Below the pieces are notes generated by a model. It saw only the letters and a program-made list of their open reading frames with translations, was not told where the DNA came from and made no database searches. The position numbers and the translations under genes were made by a program. From Ptiloglossa arizonensis (Eukaryota > Arthropoda > Insecta > Hymenoptera > Colletidae), in assembly GCF_051014685.1 (NCBI RefSeq), contig NW_027478398.1, positions 248,001 through 312,000 on the forward strand: a stretch of DNA of 64,000 nucleotides, written 5' to 3'. Of the stretch, positions 28,332 to 41,149 are shown in pieces. Numbering within the stretch: position 1 is the first letter of the stretch; the number at the start of each line of letters is the position of its first letter.

Positions 28332-30960
28332 TAATTTCTCCGTTTCTTTCTTCGTTTCTCCGTTTCTTCCTTCGTTTCATCGTTTCTCCGTTTCTCGGTT
28401 TATTCCTTTTTTTCTCCATTTATTTCTCCGATTCTCCGTTTCTTTCTTCGTTTCTTCGTTTCTATCATCGTTACTCCATTTCTTTTTTCGTTTCTTCGTT
28501 TCTTTCTTCGTTACTCCGTTTCTTTCTCCGATTCTCGGTTTATTTCTTCGTTTCTCCATTTATTTCTCCGATTCTGTGTTTCTTTCTTCGTTTCTCCGTT
28601 TCTTTCTTCGTTTCTCCGTTTCTTTCTTTGTTTCTCCGTTTCTTTCTTCGTATCTCCGTTTTTTTCTTCGTTTATCCGTTTCTTTCTTCGTTTCTCCATT
28701 TCTTTCTTCGATTCTCCGTTTCTTTCTTCGCTTCTCCGTTTCCTGGTTCGTTTCTCCGTTTATTTCTTCGTTTCTCCATTTATTTCCCCGTTTCTCCGTT
28801 TCTTTCTTCGTTTCTCCGTTTCTTTGTCCGTCTCTCCGTTTCTTTCATCGTTTCTCCTTTCTTTCTTCGTTTCTCCGTTTCTTTCTTCGTTTCTCCGTTT
28901 CTTTCTTCGTTTCTCCGTTTATTCCTTCGTTTCTCCATTTATTTCTCCGTTTCTCCGTTTCTTTCTTCGTTTCTCCGTTTCTTTCTTCGTTTCTCCGTTT
29001 CTTTCTTCGTTTCTCCGTTTCTTCCTTCGTTTCTCCGTTTCTTTGTTCGTTTCTCCGTTTCTTTGTTCGTTTCTTCGTTTCTTTCTTCGTTTCTCCGTTT
29101 ATTCCTTCGTTTCTCCATTTATTTCTCCGTTTCTCCGTTTCTTTCTTCGTTTCTTCGTTTCTTTCTTAATTTCTCCGTTTCTTTCTTCGTTTCTCCGTTT
29201 CTTCCTTCGTTTCATCGTTTCTCCGTTTCTCGGTTTATTCCTTTTTTTCTCCATTTATTTCTCCGATTCTCCGTTTCTTTCTTCGTTTCTTCGTTTCTAT
29301 CATCGTTACTCCATTTCTTTTTTCGTTTCTTCGTTTCTTTCTTCGTTACTCCGTTTCTTTCTCCGATTCTCGGTTTATTTCTTCGTTTCTCCATTTATTT
29401 CTCCGATTCTGTGTTTCTTTCTTCGTTTCTCCGTTTCTTTCTTCGTTTCTCCGTTTCTTTCTTTGTTTCTCCGTTTCTTTCTTCGTATCTCCGTTTTTTC
29501 TTCGTTTATCCGTTTCTTTCTTCGTTTCTCCATTTCTTTCTTCGATTCTCCGTTTCTTTCTTCGCTTCTCCGTTTCCTGGTTCGTTTCTCCGTTTATTTC
29601 TTCGTTTCTCCATTTATTTCCCCGTTTCTCCGTTTCTTTCTTCGTTTCTCCGTTTCTTTGTCCGTCTCTCCGTTTCTTTCATCGTTTCTCCTTTCTTTCT
29701 TCGTTTCTCCGTTTCTTTCTTCGTTTCTCCGTTTCTTTCTTCGTTTCTCCGTTTATTCCTTCGTTTCTCCATTTATTTCTCCGTTTCTCCGTTTCTTTCT
29801 TCGTTTCTCCGTTTCTTTCTTCGTTTCTCCGTTTCTTTCTTCGTTTCTCCGTTTCTTCCTTCGTTTCTCCGTTTCTTTGTTCGTTTCTCCGTTTCTTTGT
29901 TCGTTTCTTCGTTTCTTTCTTCGTTTCTTCATTTCTTTCTTCGTTTCTCCGTTTCTCCGTTTGCTTGTTCGTTTCTCCGTTTCTTCCTTCGTTTCTCCGT
30001 TTCTTTGTTCGTTTCTCCGTTTCTTTCTTCGTTTCTCCGTGTCTTTGTTCGTTTCTCCGTTTCTTTCTTCGTTTCTCCGTTTCTTTCTTCGTTTCTCCAT
30101 TTCCTTGTTCGTTTCTCCGTTTATTTCTTCGTTTCTCCATTTATTTCTCCGTTTCTTTCTTCGTTTCTCCATTTCTTTCTTCGTTTCTCCGTTTCTTTCT
30201 TCGTTTCTCCGTTTCATTCTTCGTTTCTCCGTTTCTTTCTTCGTTTCTGCGTTTCTTTGTTCGTTTCTCCGTTTCTTTCTTCGTTTCTCCGTTTCTTTGT
30301 TCGTTTCTCCGTTTCTTTCTTCGTTTCTTCGTTTCTTTCTTCGTTTCTTCGTTTCTTTCTTAATTTCTCCGTTTCTTTCTTCGTTTCTCCGTTTCTTCCT
30401 TCGTTTCATCGTTTCTCCGTTTCTCGGTTTATTCCTTTTTTTCTCCATTTATTTCTCCGATTCTCCGTTTCTTTCTTCGTTTCTTCGTTTCTATCATCGT
30501 TACTCCATTTCTTTTTTCGTTTCTTCGTTTCTTTCTTCGTTACTCCGTTTCTTTCTCCGATTCTCGGTTTATTTCTTCGTTTCTCCATTTATTTCTCCGA
30601 TTCTGTGTTTCTTTCTTCGTTTCTCCGTTTCTTTCTTCGTTTCTCCGTTTCTTTCTTTGTTTCTCCGTTTCTTTCTTCGTATCTCCGTTTTTTTCTTCGT
30701 TTATCCGTTTCTTTCTTCGTTTCTCCATTTCTTTCTTCGATTCTCCGTTTCTTTCTTCGCTTCTCCGTTTCCTGGTTCGTTTCTCCGTTTATTTCTTCGT
30801 TTCTCCATTTATTTCCCCGTTTCTCCGTTTCTTTCTTCGTTTCTCCGTTTCTTTGTCCGTTTCTCCGTTTCTTTCATCGTTTCTCCTTTCTTTCTTCGTT
30901 TCTCCGTTTCTTTCTTCGTTTCTCCGTTTCTTTCTTCGTTTCTCCGTTCCTTTGTTCGCT
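28332..30960 (-). repeat. Nested segmental duplications in satellite B (835 and 1,194 bp offsets)
   Basis: A segment starting with the rare TTAATTTCTCCG variant appears at about 28332, 29167 and 30361. The three copies then share the marker block, the GATTCTGTGTTTC variant and the TTTGTCCGTCTC (or GTTTC) variant. An upstream portion near 27205-28420 is also repeated near 29753-30448 at the combined offset of 2,029 bp, so duplications are nested. Confidence 0.75.
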
Positions 30961-32959
30961 TCTCCGTTTCTTTCTTCGTTCCTCCGTTTCTTTCCTCGTT
31001 TCTCCGTTTCTTTCTTCGTTTCTCCGTTTCTTTCTTTGTTTCTCTGCTTCTTTCTTCGTATCTCCGTTTCTTTCTTCGTTTATCCGTTTCTTTCTTCGTT
31101 TCTCCATTTCTTTCTTCGATTCTCCGTTTCTTTTTTCGTTTCTCCGTTTCCTGGTTCGTTTCTCCGTTTATTTCTTCGTTTCTCCATTTATTTCCCCGTT
31201 TCTCCGTTTCTTTCTTCGTTTCTCCGTTTCTTTGTCCGTTTCTCCGTTTCTTTCATCGTTTCTCCTTTCTTTCTTCGTTTCCCCGTTTCTTTCTTCGTTT
31301 CTCCGTTTCTTTCTTCGTTTCTCCGTTCCTTTGATCGCTTCTCCGTTTCTTTCTTTGTTTCTCCGTTTCTTTCCTCGTTTCTCCGTTTCTTTCTTCGTTT
31401 CTCCGTTTATTCCTTCGTTTCTCCATTTATTTCTCCGTTTCTCCGTTTCTTTCTTCGTTTCTCCGTTTCTTTCTTCGTTTTTCCGTTTCTTTCTTCGTTT
31501 CTCCGTTTCTTCCTTCGTTTCTCCGTTTCTTTGTTCGTTTCTCCGTTTCTTTGTTCGTTTCTTCGTTTCTTTCTTCGTTTCTTCATTTCTTTCTTCGTTT
31601 CTCCGTTTCTCCGTTTGCTTGTTCGTTTCTCCATTTATTTCTTCGTTTCTCCATTTATTTCACCGTTTCTCCGTATCTTTCTTCGTTTCTCCGTTTCTTT
31701 CTTCCTTTCTCCGTTTCTTTCTTCGTTTCTCCGTTTCTTTGTTCGTTTCTCCGTTCCTTTCTTCGTTACTCCGGTTCTTTCTTCGTTTCTCCGTTTCTTT
31801 CTTCGTTTCTCCGTTTCTTTCTTCGTTTCTCCGTTTCTTTCCTCGTTTCACCGTTTCTTTCTTCGTTTCTCCGTTCCTTCCTTCGTTTCTCCGTTTCTTT
31901 GTTCGTTTCTCCGTTTCTTTCCTCGTTTCTCCGTTTCTTTCTTCGTTTCTCCGTTTATTTCTTCGTTTCTCCATTTATTTCTCTGTTTCTCCGTTTCTTT
32001 CTTCGTTTCTCCGTTTCTTTGTCCGTCTCTCCGTTTCTTTCATCGTTTCTCCTTTCTTTCTTCGTTTCTCCGTTTCTTTCTTCGTTTCTCCGTTTCTTCC
32101 TTCGTTTCTCCGTCTCTTTGTTCGTTTCTCCGTTTCTTTCTTCGTTTCTTCGTTTCTTTCTTCGTTTCTTCATTTCTTTCTTCGTTTCTCCGTTTCTCCG
32201 CTTGCTTGTTCGTTTCTCCGTTTCTTCCTTCGTTTCTCCGTTTCTTTGTTCGTTTCTCCGTTTCTTTGTTCGTTTCTTCGTTTCTTTCTTCGTTTCTCCA
32301 TTTCTATCTTCGATTCTCCGTTTCTTTCCTCGTTTCTCCGTTTGTTTCTTCGTTTCTCCGTTTATTTCTTCGTTTCTCCATTTATTTCTCCGTTTCTCCG
32401 TTTCTTTCTTCGTTACTCCGTCTCTTTCTTCGTTTCTCCGTTTCTTTGTTCGTTTCTCCGTTTCGTTGTTCGTTTCTCCGTTTCTTTGTTCGTTTCTCCG
32501 TTTCTTCCTTCGTTTCTCCGTTTCTTTGTCCGTTTCTCCGTTTCTTTGTTCGTTTCTCCGTTTCTTTGTTCGTTTCTCCGTTTCTTTCTTCGTTTCTCCG
32601 TTTCTTTCTTCGTTTCTCCATTTCCTTGTTCGTTTCTCCGTTTATTTCTTCGTTTCTCCATTTATTTCTCCGTTTCTTTCTTCGTTCCTCCGTTTCTTTC
32701 TTCGTTTCTCCGTTTCTTTCTTCGTTTCTCCGTTTCATTCTTCGTTTCTCCGTTTCTTTCATCGTTTCTGCGTTTCTTTGTTCGTTTCTCCGTTTCTTTC
32801 TTCGTTTCTCCGTTTCTTTGTTCGTTTCTCCGTTTCTTTCTTCGTTTCTTCGTTTCTTTGTTCATCTCTCCGTTTCTTTCTTCGTTTCTCCGTTTCTTTC
32901 TCCGTTTCTCCGTTTATTTCTTCGTTTCTCCGTTTCTTTCTTCGTTTCTTCGTTTCTTT

Positions 32960-34750
32960 CTTAATTTCTCCGTTTCTTTCTTCGTTTCTCCGTTTCTTCC
33001 TTCGTTTCATCGTTTCTCCGTTTCTCGGTTTATTCCTTTTTTTCTCCATTTATTTCTCCGATTCTCCGTTTCTTTCTTCGTTTCTTCGTTTCTATCATCG
33101 TTACTCCATTTCTTTCTTCGTTTCTTCGTTTCTTTCTTCGTTACTCCGTTTCTTTCTCCGATTCTCGGTTTATTTCTTCGTTTCTCCATTTATTTCTCCG
33201 ATTCTGTGTTTCTTTCTTCGTTTCTCCGTTTCTTTCTTCGTTTCTCCGTTTCTTTCTTTGTTTCTCCGTTACTTTCTTCGTATCTCCATTTCTTTCTTCG
33301 TTTATCCATTTCTTTCTTCGTTTCTCCATTTCTTTCTTCGATTCTCCGTTTCTTTCTTCGCTTCTCCGTTTCCTGGTTCGTTTCTCCGTTTATTTCTTCG
33401 TTTCTCCATTTATTTCCCCGTTTCTCCGTTTCTTTCTTCGTTTCTCCGTTTCTTTGTCCGTCTCTCCGTTTCTTTCATCGTTTCTCCTTTCTTTCTTCGT
33501 TTCTCCGTTTCTTTCTTCGTTTCTCCGTTTCTTTCTTCGTTTCTCCGTTCCTTTGTTCGCCTCTCCGTTTCTTTCTTCGTTTCTCCGTTTCTTTCCTCGT
33601 TTCACCGTTTCTTTCTTCGTTTCTCCGTTTATTCCTTCGTTTCTCCATTTATTTCTCCGTTTCTCCGTTTCTTTCTTCGTTTCTCCGTTTCGTTCTTCGT
33701 TTCTCCGTTTCTTTCTTCGTTTCTCCGTTTCTTCCTTCGTTTCTCCGTTTCTTTGTTCGTTTCTCCGTTTCTTTGTTCGTTTCTTCGTTTCTTTCTTCGT
33801 TTCTCCATTTCTTTCTTCGATTCTCCGTTTCTTTCCTCGTTTCTCCGTTTCTTTCTTCGTTTCTCCGTTTCTTCCTTCGTTTCATCGTTCTCCGTTTCTC
33901 GGTTTATTCCTTTTTTTCTCCATTTATTTCTCCGATTCTCCGTTTCTTTCTTCGTTTCTTCGTTTCTATCATCGTTACTCCATTTCTTTCTTCGTTTCTT
34001 CGTTTCTTTCTTCGTTACTCCGTTTCTTTCTCCGATTCTCGGTTTATTTCTTCGTTTCTCCATTTATTTCTCCGATTCTGTGTTTCTTTCTTCGTTTCTC
34101 CGTTTCTTTCTTCGTTTCTCCGTTTCTTTCTTTGTTTCTCCGTTACTTTCTTCGTATCTCCATTTCTTTCTTCGTTTATCCATTTCTTTCTTCGTTTCTC
34201 CATTTCTTTCTTCGATTCTCCGTTTCTTTCTTCGCTTCTCCGTTTCCTGGTTCGTTTCTCCGTTTATTTCTTCGTTTCTCCATTTATTTCCCCGTTTCTC
34301 CGTTTCTTTCTTCGTTTCTCCGTTTCTTTGTCCGTCTCTCCGTTTCTTTCATCGTTTCTCCTTTCTTTCTTCGTTTCTCCGTTTCTTTCTTCGTTTCTCC
34401 GTTTCTTTCTTCGTTTCTCCGTTCCTTTGTTCGCCTCTCCGTTTCTTTCTTCGTTTCTCCGTTTCTTTCCTCGTTTCACCGTTTCTTTCTTCGTTTCTCC
34501 GTTTATTCCTTCGTTTCTCCATTTATTTCTCCGTTTCTCCGTTTCTTTCTTCGTTTCTCCGTTTCGTTCTTCGTTTCTCCGTTTCTTTCTTCGTTTCTCC
34601 GTTTCTTCCTTCGTTTCTCCGTTTCTTTGTTCGTTTCTCCGTTTCTTTGTTCGTTTCTTCGTTTCTTTCTTCGTTTCTCCATTTCTTTCTTCGATTCTCC
34701 GTTTCTTTCCTCGTTTCTCCGTTTCTTTCTTCGTTTCTCCGTTTATTTCT
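32960..34750 (-). repeat. Tandem duplication of an ~874-bp satellite B segment
   Basis: Two adjacent copies, about 32960-33874 and 33875-34750, share the same variant order. Matching landmarks are 33390 with 34264 and 33454 with about 34328. The second copy has a 1-bp deletion at its start (CATCGTTCTCC versus CATCGTTTCTCC). Confidence 0.8.
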
Positions 34751-37700
34751 TCGTTTCTCCATTTATTTCTCCGTTTCTCCGTTTCTTTCTTCGTTACTCC
34801 GTCTCTTTCTTCGTTTTTCCGTTTCTTTGTTCGTTTCTCCGTTTCGTTGTTCGTTTCTCCGTTTCTTTGTTCGTTTCTCCGTTTCTTTCTTCGTTTCTCC
34901 GTTTCTTTCTTTGTTTCTCCGTTTCTTTCTTCGTATCTCCGTTTCTTTCTTCGTTTATCCGTTTCTTTCTTCGTTTCTCCATTTCTTTCTTCGATTCTCC
35001 GTTTCTTTCTTCGCTTCTCCGTTTCCTGGTTCGTTTCTCCGTTTATTTCTTCGTTTCTCCATTTATTTCCCCGTTTCTCCGTTTCTTTCTTCGTTTCTCC
35101 GTTTCTTTCCTCGTTTCACCGTTTCTTTCTTCGTTTCTCCGTTTATTCCTTCGTTTCTCCATTTATTTCTCCGTTTCTCCGTTTCTTTCTTCGTTTCTCC
35201 GATTCTTTCTTCGTTTCTCCGTTTCTTTCTTCGTTTCTCCGTTTCTTCCTTCGTTTCTCCGTTTCTTTGTTCGTTTCTCCGTTTCTTTGTTCGTTTCTTC
35301 GTTTCTTTCTTCGTTTCTTCATTTCTTTCTTCGTTTCTCCGTTTCTCCGTTTGCTTGTTCGTTTCTCCGTTTCTTCCTTCGTTTCTCCGTTTCTTTGTTC
35401 GTTTCTTCGTTTCTTTCTTCGTTTCTCCATTTCTTTCTTCGATTCTCCGTTTCTTTCCTCGTTTCTCCGTTTGTTTCTTCGTTTCTCTGTTTATTTCTTC
35501 GTTTCTCCATTTATTTCTCCGTTTCTCCGTTTCTTTCTTCGTTACTCCGTCTCTTTCTTCGTTTCTCCGTTTCTTTGTTCGTTTCTCCGTTTCGTTGTTC
35601 GTTTCTCCGTTTCTTTGTTCGTTTCTCCGTTTCTTCCTTCGTTTCTCCGTTCCTTTGTTCGTTTCTCCGTTTCTTTGTTCGTTTCTCCGTTTCTTTGTTC
35701 GTTTCTCCGTTTCTTTGTTCGTTTCTCCGTTTCTTTCTTCGTTTCTCCGTTTCTTTCTTCGTTTCTCCATTTCCTTGTTCGTTTCTCCGTTTATTTCTTC
35801 GTTTCTCCATTTATTTCTCCGTTTCTTTCTTCGTTTCTCCGTTTCTTTCTTCGTTTCTCCGTTTCTTTCTTCGTTTCTGCGTTTCTTCGTTCGTTTTTCC
35901 GTTTCTTTCTTCGTTTCTCCGTTTCTTTGTTCGTTTCTCCGTTTCTTTGATCGTTTCTCCGTTTCTTTGTTCGTTTCTCCGTTTCTTTCTTCGCTTCTCC
36001 ATTTCTTTCTTCGTTTCTCCGTTTATTTCTTCGTTTCTCCATTTATTTCTCCGTTTCTCCGTTTCTTTCTTCGTTACTCCGGTTCTTTCTTCGTTTCTCC
36101 GTTTCTTTCTTCGTTTCTCCGTTTCTTTCTTCGTTTCTCCGTTTCTTCCTTCGTTTCTCCGCTTCTTTGTTCGTTTCTCCGTTTCTTTGTTCGTTTCTTC
36201 GTTACTTTCTTCGTTTCTTCATTTCTTTCTTCGTTTCTCCGTTTCTCCGTTTGCTTGTTCGTTTCTCCATTTATTTCTTCGTTTCTCCATTTATTTCTAC
36301 GTTTCTTTCTTCGTTTCTTCGTTTCTTTCTTCGTTTCTCCGTTTCTTTCTTCGTTTCTCCGTTTCATTCTTCGTTTCTCCATTTCTTTCTTCGTTTCTGC
36401 GTTTCTTTGTTCGTTTCTCCGTTTCTTTCTTCGTTTCTCCGTTTCTTTGTTCGTTTCTCCGTTTCTTTCTTCGTTTCTTCGTTTCTTTCTTCATTTCTCC
36501 GTTTCTTTCTTCGTTTCTCCGTCTCTTTCTTCGTTTCTCCGTTTATTTCTTCGTTTCTCCGTTTCTTTCTTCGTTTCTTCGTTTCTTTCTTAATTTCTCC
36601 GTTTCTTTCTTCGTTTCTCCGTTTCTTCCTTCGTTTCATCGTTTCTCTGTTTCTCGGTTTATTCCTTTTTTTCTCCATTTATTTCTCCGATTCTCCGTTT
36701 CTTTCTTCGTTTCTTCGTTTCTATCATCGTTACTCCGTTTCTTTCTTCGTTTCTTCGTTTCTTTCTTCGTTCCTCCGTTTCTTTCTCCGATTCTCGGTTT
36801 ATTTCTTCGTTTCTCCATTTCTTTCTTCGTTTCTCCGTTTCTTTCTTCGTTTCTCCGTTTCTTTCTTCGTTTCTCCGTTTCCTTGTTCGTTTCTCCGTTT
36901 ATTTCTTCGTTTCTCGATTTATTTCTTCGTTTCTTTCATCGATTCTCCGTTTCTTTGATCGTTTCTCCGTTTCTTTGTTCGATTCTCCGTTTCTTTCCTC
37001 GTTTCTCCGTTTCTTTGTTCGTTTCTCCGTTTCTTTGTTCGTTTCTCCGTTCTTTCTTCGTTTCTCCGTTTCTTTCTTCGTTCCTCCGTTTCTTTCTTCG
37101 TTTCTGCGTTTCTTTCTTCGTTTCTCCGTTTCTTTCTTCGTTTCTCCGTTTTTTTGTTCGTTTCTCCGTTTCTCCGTTTCCTTCTTCGTTTCTCCGTTTC
37201 TTTCTTCGTTTCTCCGTTTCTTTCTTCGTTTCTCCGTTTCCTTGTTCGTTTCTCCGTTTATTTCTTCGTTTCTCGATTTATTTCTTCGTTTCTTTCATCG
37301 ATTCTCCGTTTCTTTGTTCGTTTGTCCGTTTCTTTGTTCGTTTCGCCGTTTCTTTGCTCGTTTCTCCGTCTCTTTCTTCGTTTCTCCGTTTCTTTGTTCG
37401 TTTCTCCGTTTCTTTCTTCGTTTCTCCGTTTCTTTCTTCGTTTCTCCATTTCCTTGTTCGTTTCTCCGTTTATTTCTTCGTTTCTCCATTTATTTCTCCG
37501 TTTCTTTCTTCGTTTCTTCGTTTCTTTCTTCGTTTCTCCGTTTCTTTCTTCGTTTCTCCGTTTCATTCTTCGCATCTCCGTTTCTTTCTTCGTTTCTGCG
37601 TTTCTTTGTTCGTTTCTCCGATTCTTTCTTCGTTTCTCCGTTTCTTTCTTCGTTTCTCCGTTTCTTTCTTCGTTTCTTCGTTTCTTTCTTCATTTCTCCG

Positions 37701-40700
37701 TTTCTTTCTTCGTTTCTCCGTCTCTTTCTTCGCTTCTCCGTTTATTTCTTCGTTTCTCCGTTTCTTTCTTCGTTTCTTCGTTTCTTTCTTAATTTCTCCG
37801 TTTCTTTCTTCGTTTCTCCGTTTCTTCCTTCGTTTCATCGTTTCTCCGTTTCTCGGTTTATTCCTTTTTTTCTCCATTTATTTCTCCGATTCTCCGTTTC
37901 TTTCTTCGTTTCTTCGTTTCTATCATCGTTACTCCGTTTGTTACTTCGTTTCTTCGTTTCTTTCTTCGTTACTCCGTTTCTTTCTCCGATTCTCGGTTTA
38001 TTTCTTCGTTTCTCCATTTATTTCTCCGATTCTGTGTTTCTTTCTTCGTTTCTCCGTTTCTTTCTTCGTTTCTCCATTTCTTTCTTCGATTCTCCGTTTC
38101 TGTCTTCGTTTCTCCGTTTCCTGGTTCGTTTCTCCGTTTATTTCTTCGTTTCTCCATTTATTTCCCCGTTTCTCCGTCTCTTTCTTCGTTTCTCCGTTTC
38201 TTTCTTCGTTTATCCGTTTCTTTCTTCGTTTCTCCGTTTCTTTCTTCGTTTCTGCGTTTCCTTCTTCGTTTCTCCGTTTCTCTCTTCGTTTCTCCGTTTC
38301 TTTGTTCGTTTCTCCGTTTCTTTCTTCGTTTCTCGGTTTCTTTCTTCGTTTCTCCGTTTCTTTCTTCGTATCTCCGTTTCCTTCTTTGTTTCTCCGTTTC
38401 ATTCTTCGTTTCTCCGTTTATTTCTTCGTTTCTCCATTTATATCTCCGTTTCTCCGTTTCTATCTGCGTTTCTCCGTTTCTTTGTTCGTTTCTCCGTTTC
38501 ATTGATCGTTTCTCCGTTTCTTTCTCCGTCTCTCGGTTTTTTCTTCGTTTCTCCATTTATTTCTCCGATTCACCGTTTCTTTCTTCGTTTCTTCGTTTCT
38601 ATCATCGTTACTCCGTTTCTTTCTTCGTTACTCCGTTTCTTCCTTCGTTTCTCCGTTTCTCTCTTCGTTTCTCCGTTTCTTTCTTCGTTTCTCCGTTTAT
38701 TTCTTCGTTTCTCCATTTATTTCTTCGTTTCTCCATTTATTTCTCCGTTTCTCCGTTTCTTTCTTCGTTACTCCGGTTCTTTCTTCGTTTCTCCGTTTCT
38801 TTCTTCGTTTCTCCGTTTCTTGCTTCGTTTCTCCGTTTCTTTCTTCGTTTCTCCGTTCCTTTGTTCGCTTCTCCGTTTCTTTCTTCGTTTCTCCGTTTCT
38901 CCGTTTCATTCTTCGTTTCTCCGCTTATTCCTTCGTTTCTCCATTTATTTCTCCGTTTCTCCGTTTCTTTCTTCGTTTCTCCGTTTCTTTGATCGTTTCT
39001 CCGTTTCTTTGTTCGTTTCTCCGTTTCTTTCTTCGCTTCTCCATTTCTTTCTTCGTTTCTCCGTTTATTTCTTCGTTTCTCCATTTATTTCTCCGTTTCT
39101 CCGTTTCTTTCTTCGTTACTCCGGTTCTTTCTTCGTTTCTCCGTTTCTTTCTTCGTTTCTCCGTTTCTTTCTTCGTTTCTCCGTTTCTTCCTTCGTTTCT
39201 CCGCTTCTTTGTTCGTTTCTCCGTTTCTTTGTTCGTTTCTTCGTTACTTTCTTCGTTTCTTCATTTCTTTCTTCGTTTCTCCGTTTCTCCGTTTCTATTT
39301 GCGTTTCTCCGTTTCTTTGTTCGTTTCTCCGTTTCATTGATCGTTTCTCCGTTTCTGTCTCCGTCTCTCGGTTTATTTCTTCGTTTCTCCATTTATTTCT
39401 CCGACTCACCGTTTCTTTCATCGTTTCTTTCTTCGTTACTCCGTTTCTTCCTTCGTTTCTCCGTTTCTCTCTTCGTTTCTCCGTTTCTTTCTTCGTTTCT
39501 CCGTTTATTTCTTCGTTTCTCCATTTTTTTCTTCGTTTCTCCATTTATTTCTCCGTTTCTCCGTTTCTTTCTTCGTTATTCCGGTTCTTTCTTCGTTTCT
39601 CCGTTTCTTTCTTCGTTTCTCCGTTTCTTGCTTCGTTTCTCCGTTTCTTTCTTCGTTTCTCCGTTCCTTTGTTCGCTTCTCCGTTTCTTTCTTCGTTTCT
39701 CCGTTTCTCCGTTTTATTCTTCGTTTCTCCGTTTCTTTCTTCGTTTCTCCGTTTCTTTCTTCGTTTCTCCGTTTCTTTCTTCGTTTCTCCGTTTCCTTGT
39801 TCGTTTCTCCGTTTATTTCTTCGTTTCTCGATTTATTTCTTCGTTTCTTTCTTCGCTTCTCCGTTTCTTTGATCGTTTCTCAGTTTCTTTGTTCGTTTCT
39901 CCGTTTCTTTGCTCGTTTCTCCGTCTCTTTCTTCGTTTCTCCGTTTCTTTCTTCGTTTCTCCATTTCCTTGTTCGTTTCTCCGTTTATTTCTTCGTTTCT
40001 CCATTTATTTCTCCGTTTCTTTCTTCGTTTCTCCGTTTATTTCTTCGTTTCTCCATTTATTTCCCCGTTTCTCCGTTTCTTTCTTCGTTTCTCCGTTTCT
40101 TTCTTCGTTTCTCCGTTTCTTTCTTCGTTTCTCCGTTTCTTTCTTCGTTTCTGCGTTTCTTTCTTCGTTTCTCCGTTTCTCTCTTCGTTTCTCCGTTTCT
40201 TTGTTCGTTTCTCCGTTTCTTTCTTCGTTTTTCGGGTCTTTCTTCGTTTCTCCGTTTCTTTCTTCGTATCTCCGTTTCCTTCTTTGTTTCTCCGTTTCAT
40301 TCTTCGTTTCTCCGTTTATTTCTTCGTTTCTCCATTTATTTCTCCGTTTCTCCGTTTCTATCTGCGTTTCTCCGTTTCTTTGTTCGTTTCTCCGTTTCAT
40401 TGATCGTTTCTCCGTTTCTTTCTCCGTCTCTCGGTTTATTTCTTCGTTTCTCCATTTATTTCTCCGATTCACCGTTTCTTTCATCGTTTCTTCGTTTCTT
40501 TCTTCGTTACTCCGTTTCTTCCTTCGTTTCTCCGTTTCTCCGTTTCTTTCTTCGTTTCTCCGTTTATTTCTTCGTTTCTCCATTTATTTCTTCGTTTCTC
40601 CATTTATTTCTCCGTTTCTCCGTTTCTTTCTTCGTTACTCCGGTTCTTTCTTCGTTTCTCCGTTTCTTTCTTCGTTTCTCCGTTTCTTGCTTCGTTTCTC

Positions 40701-41149
40701 CGTTTCTTTCTTCGTTTCTCCGTTCCTTTGTTCGCTTCTCCGTTTCTTTCTTCGTTTCTCCGTTTCTGCGTTTCTTTGTTCGTTTCTCCGTTTCTCTCTT
40801 CGTTTCTCCGTTTCTTTGTTCGTTTCTCCGTTTCTTTCTTCGTTTTTCGGTTTCTTTCTTCGTTTCTCCGTTTCTTTCTTCGTTTCTCCGTTTCTTTCTT
40901 CGTTTCTTCGTTTCTTTCTTCGTTTCTCCGTTTCCTTGTTCGTTCCTCCGTTTATTTCTTCGTTTCTCGATTTATTTCTTCGTTTGTTTCTTTGCTTCTC
41001 CGTTTCTTTGTTCGTTTCTCCGTTTCTTTGTTCGTTTCTCCGTTTCTTTGCTCGTTTCTCCGTCTCTTTCTTCGTTTCTCCGTTTCTTTGTTCGTTTCTC
41101 CGTTTCTTTGTTCGTTTCTCCGTTTCTTTGTTCGTTTCTCCGTTTCTTT

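Noticed and set aside
26546..35950. Open reading frame of about 3,134 codons, and many others of 500-2,200 codons across 19651-53039
   Set aside because: They lie wholly in the 20-bp satellite, whose consensus has no stop in six frames. Overlapping long frames exist in several phases of the same strand and on the other strand, the peptide is a degenerate 20-residue repeat, and no domain or start signal is visible.
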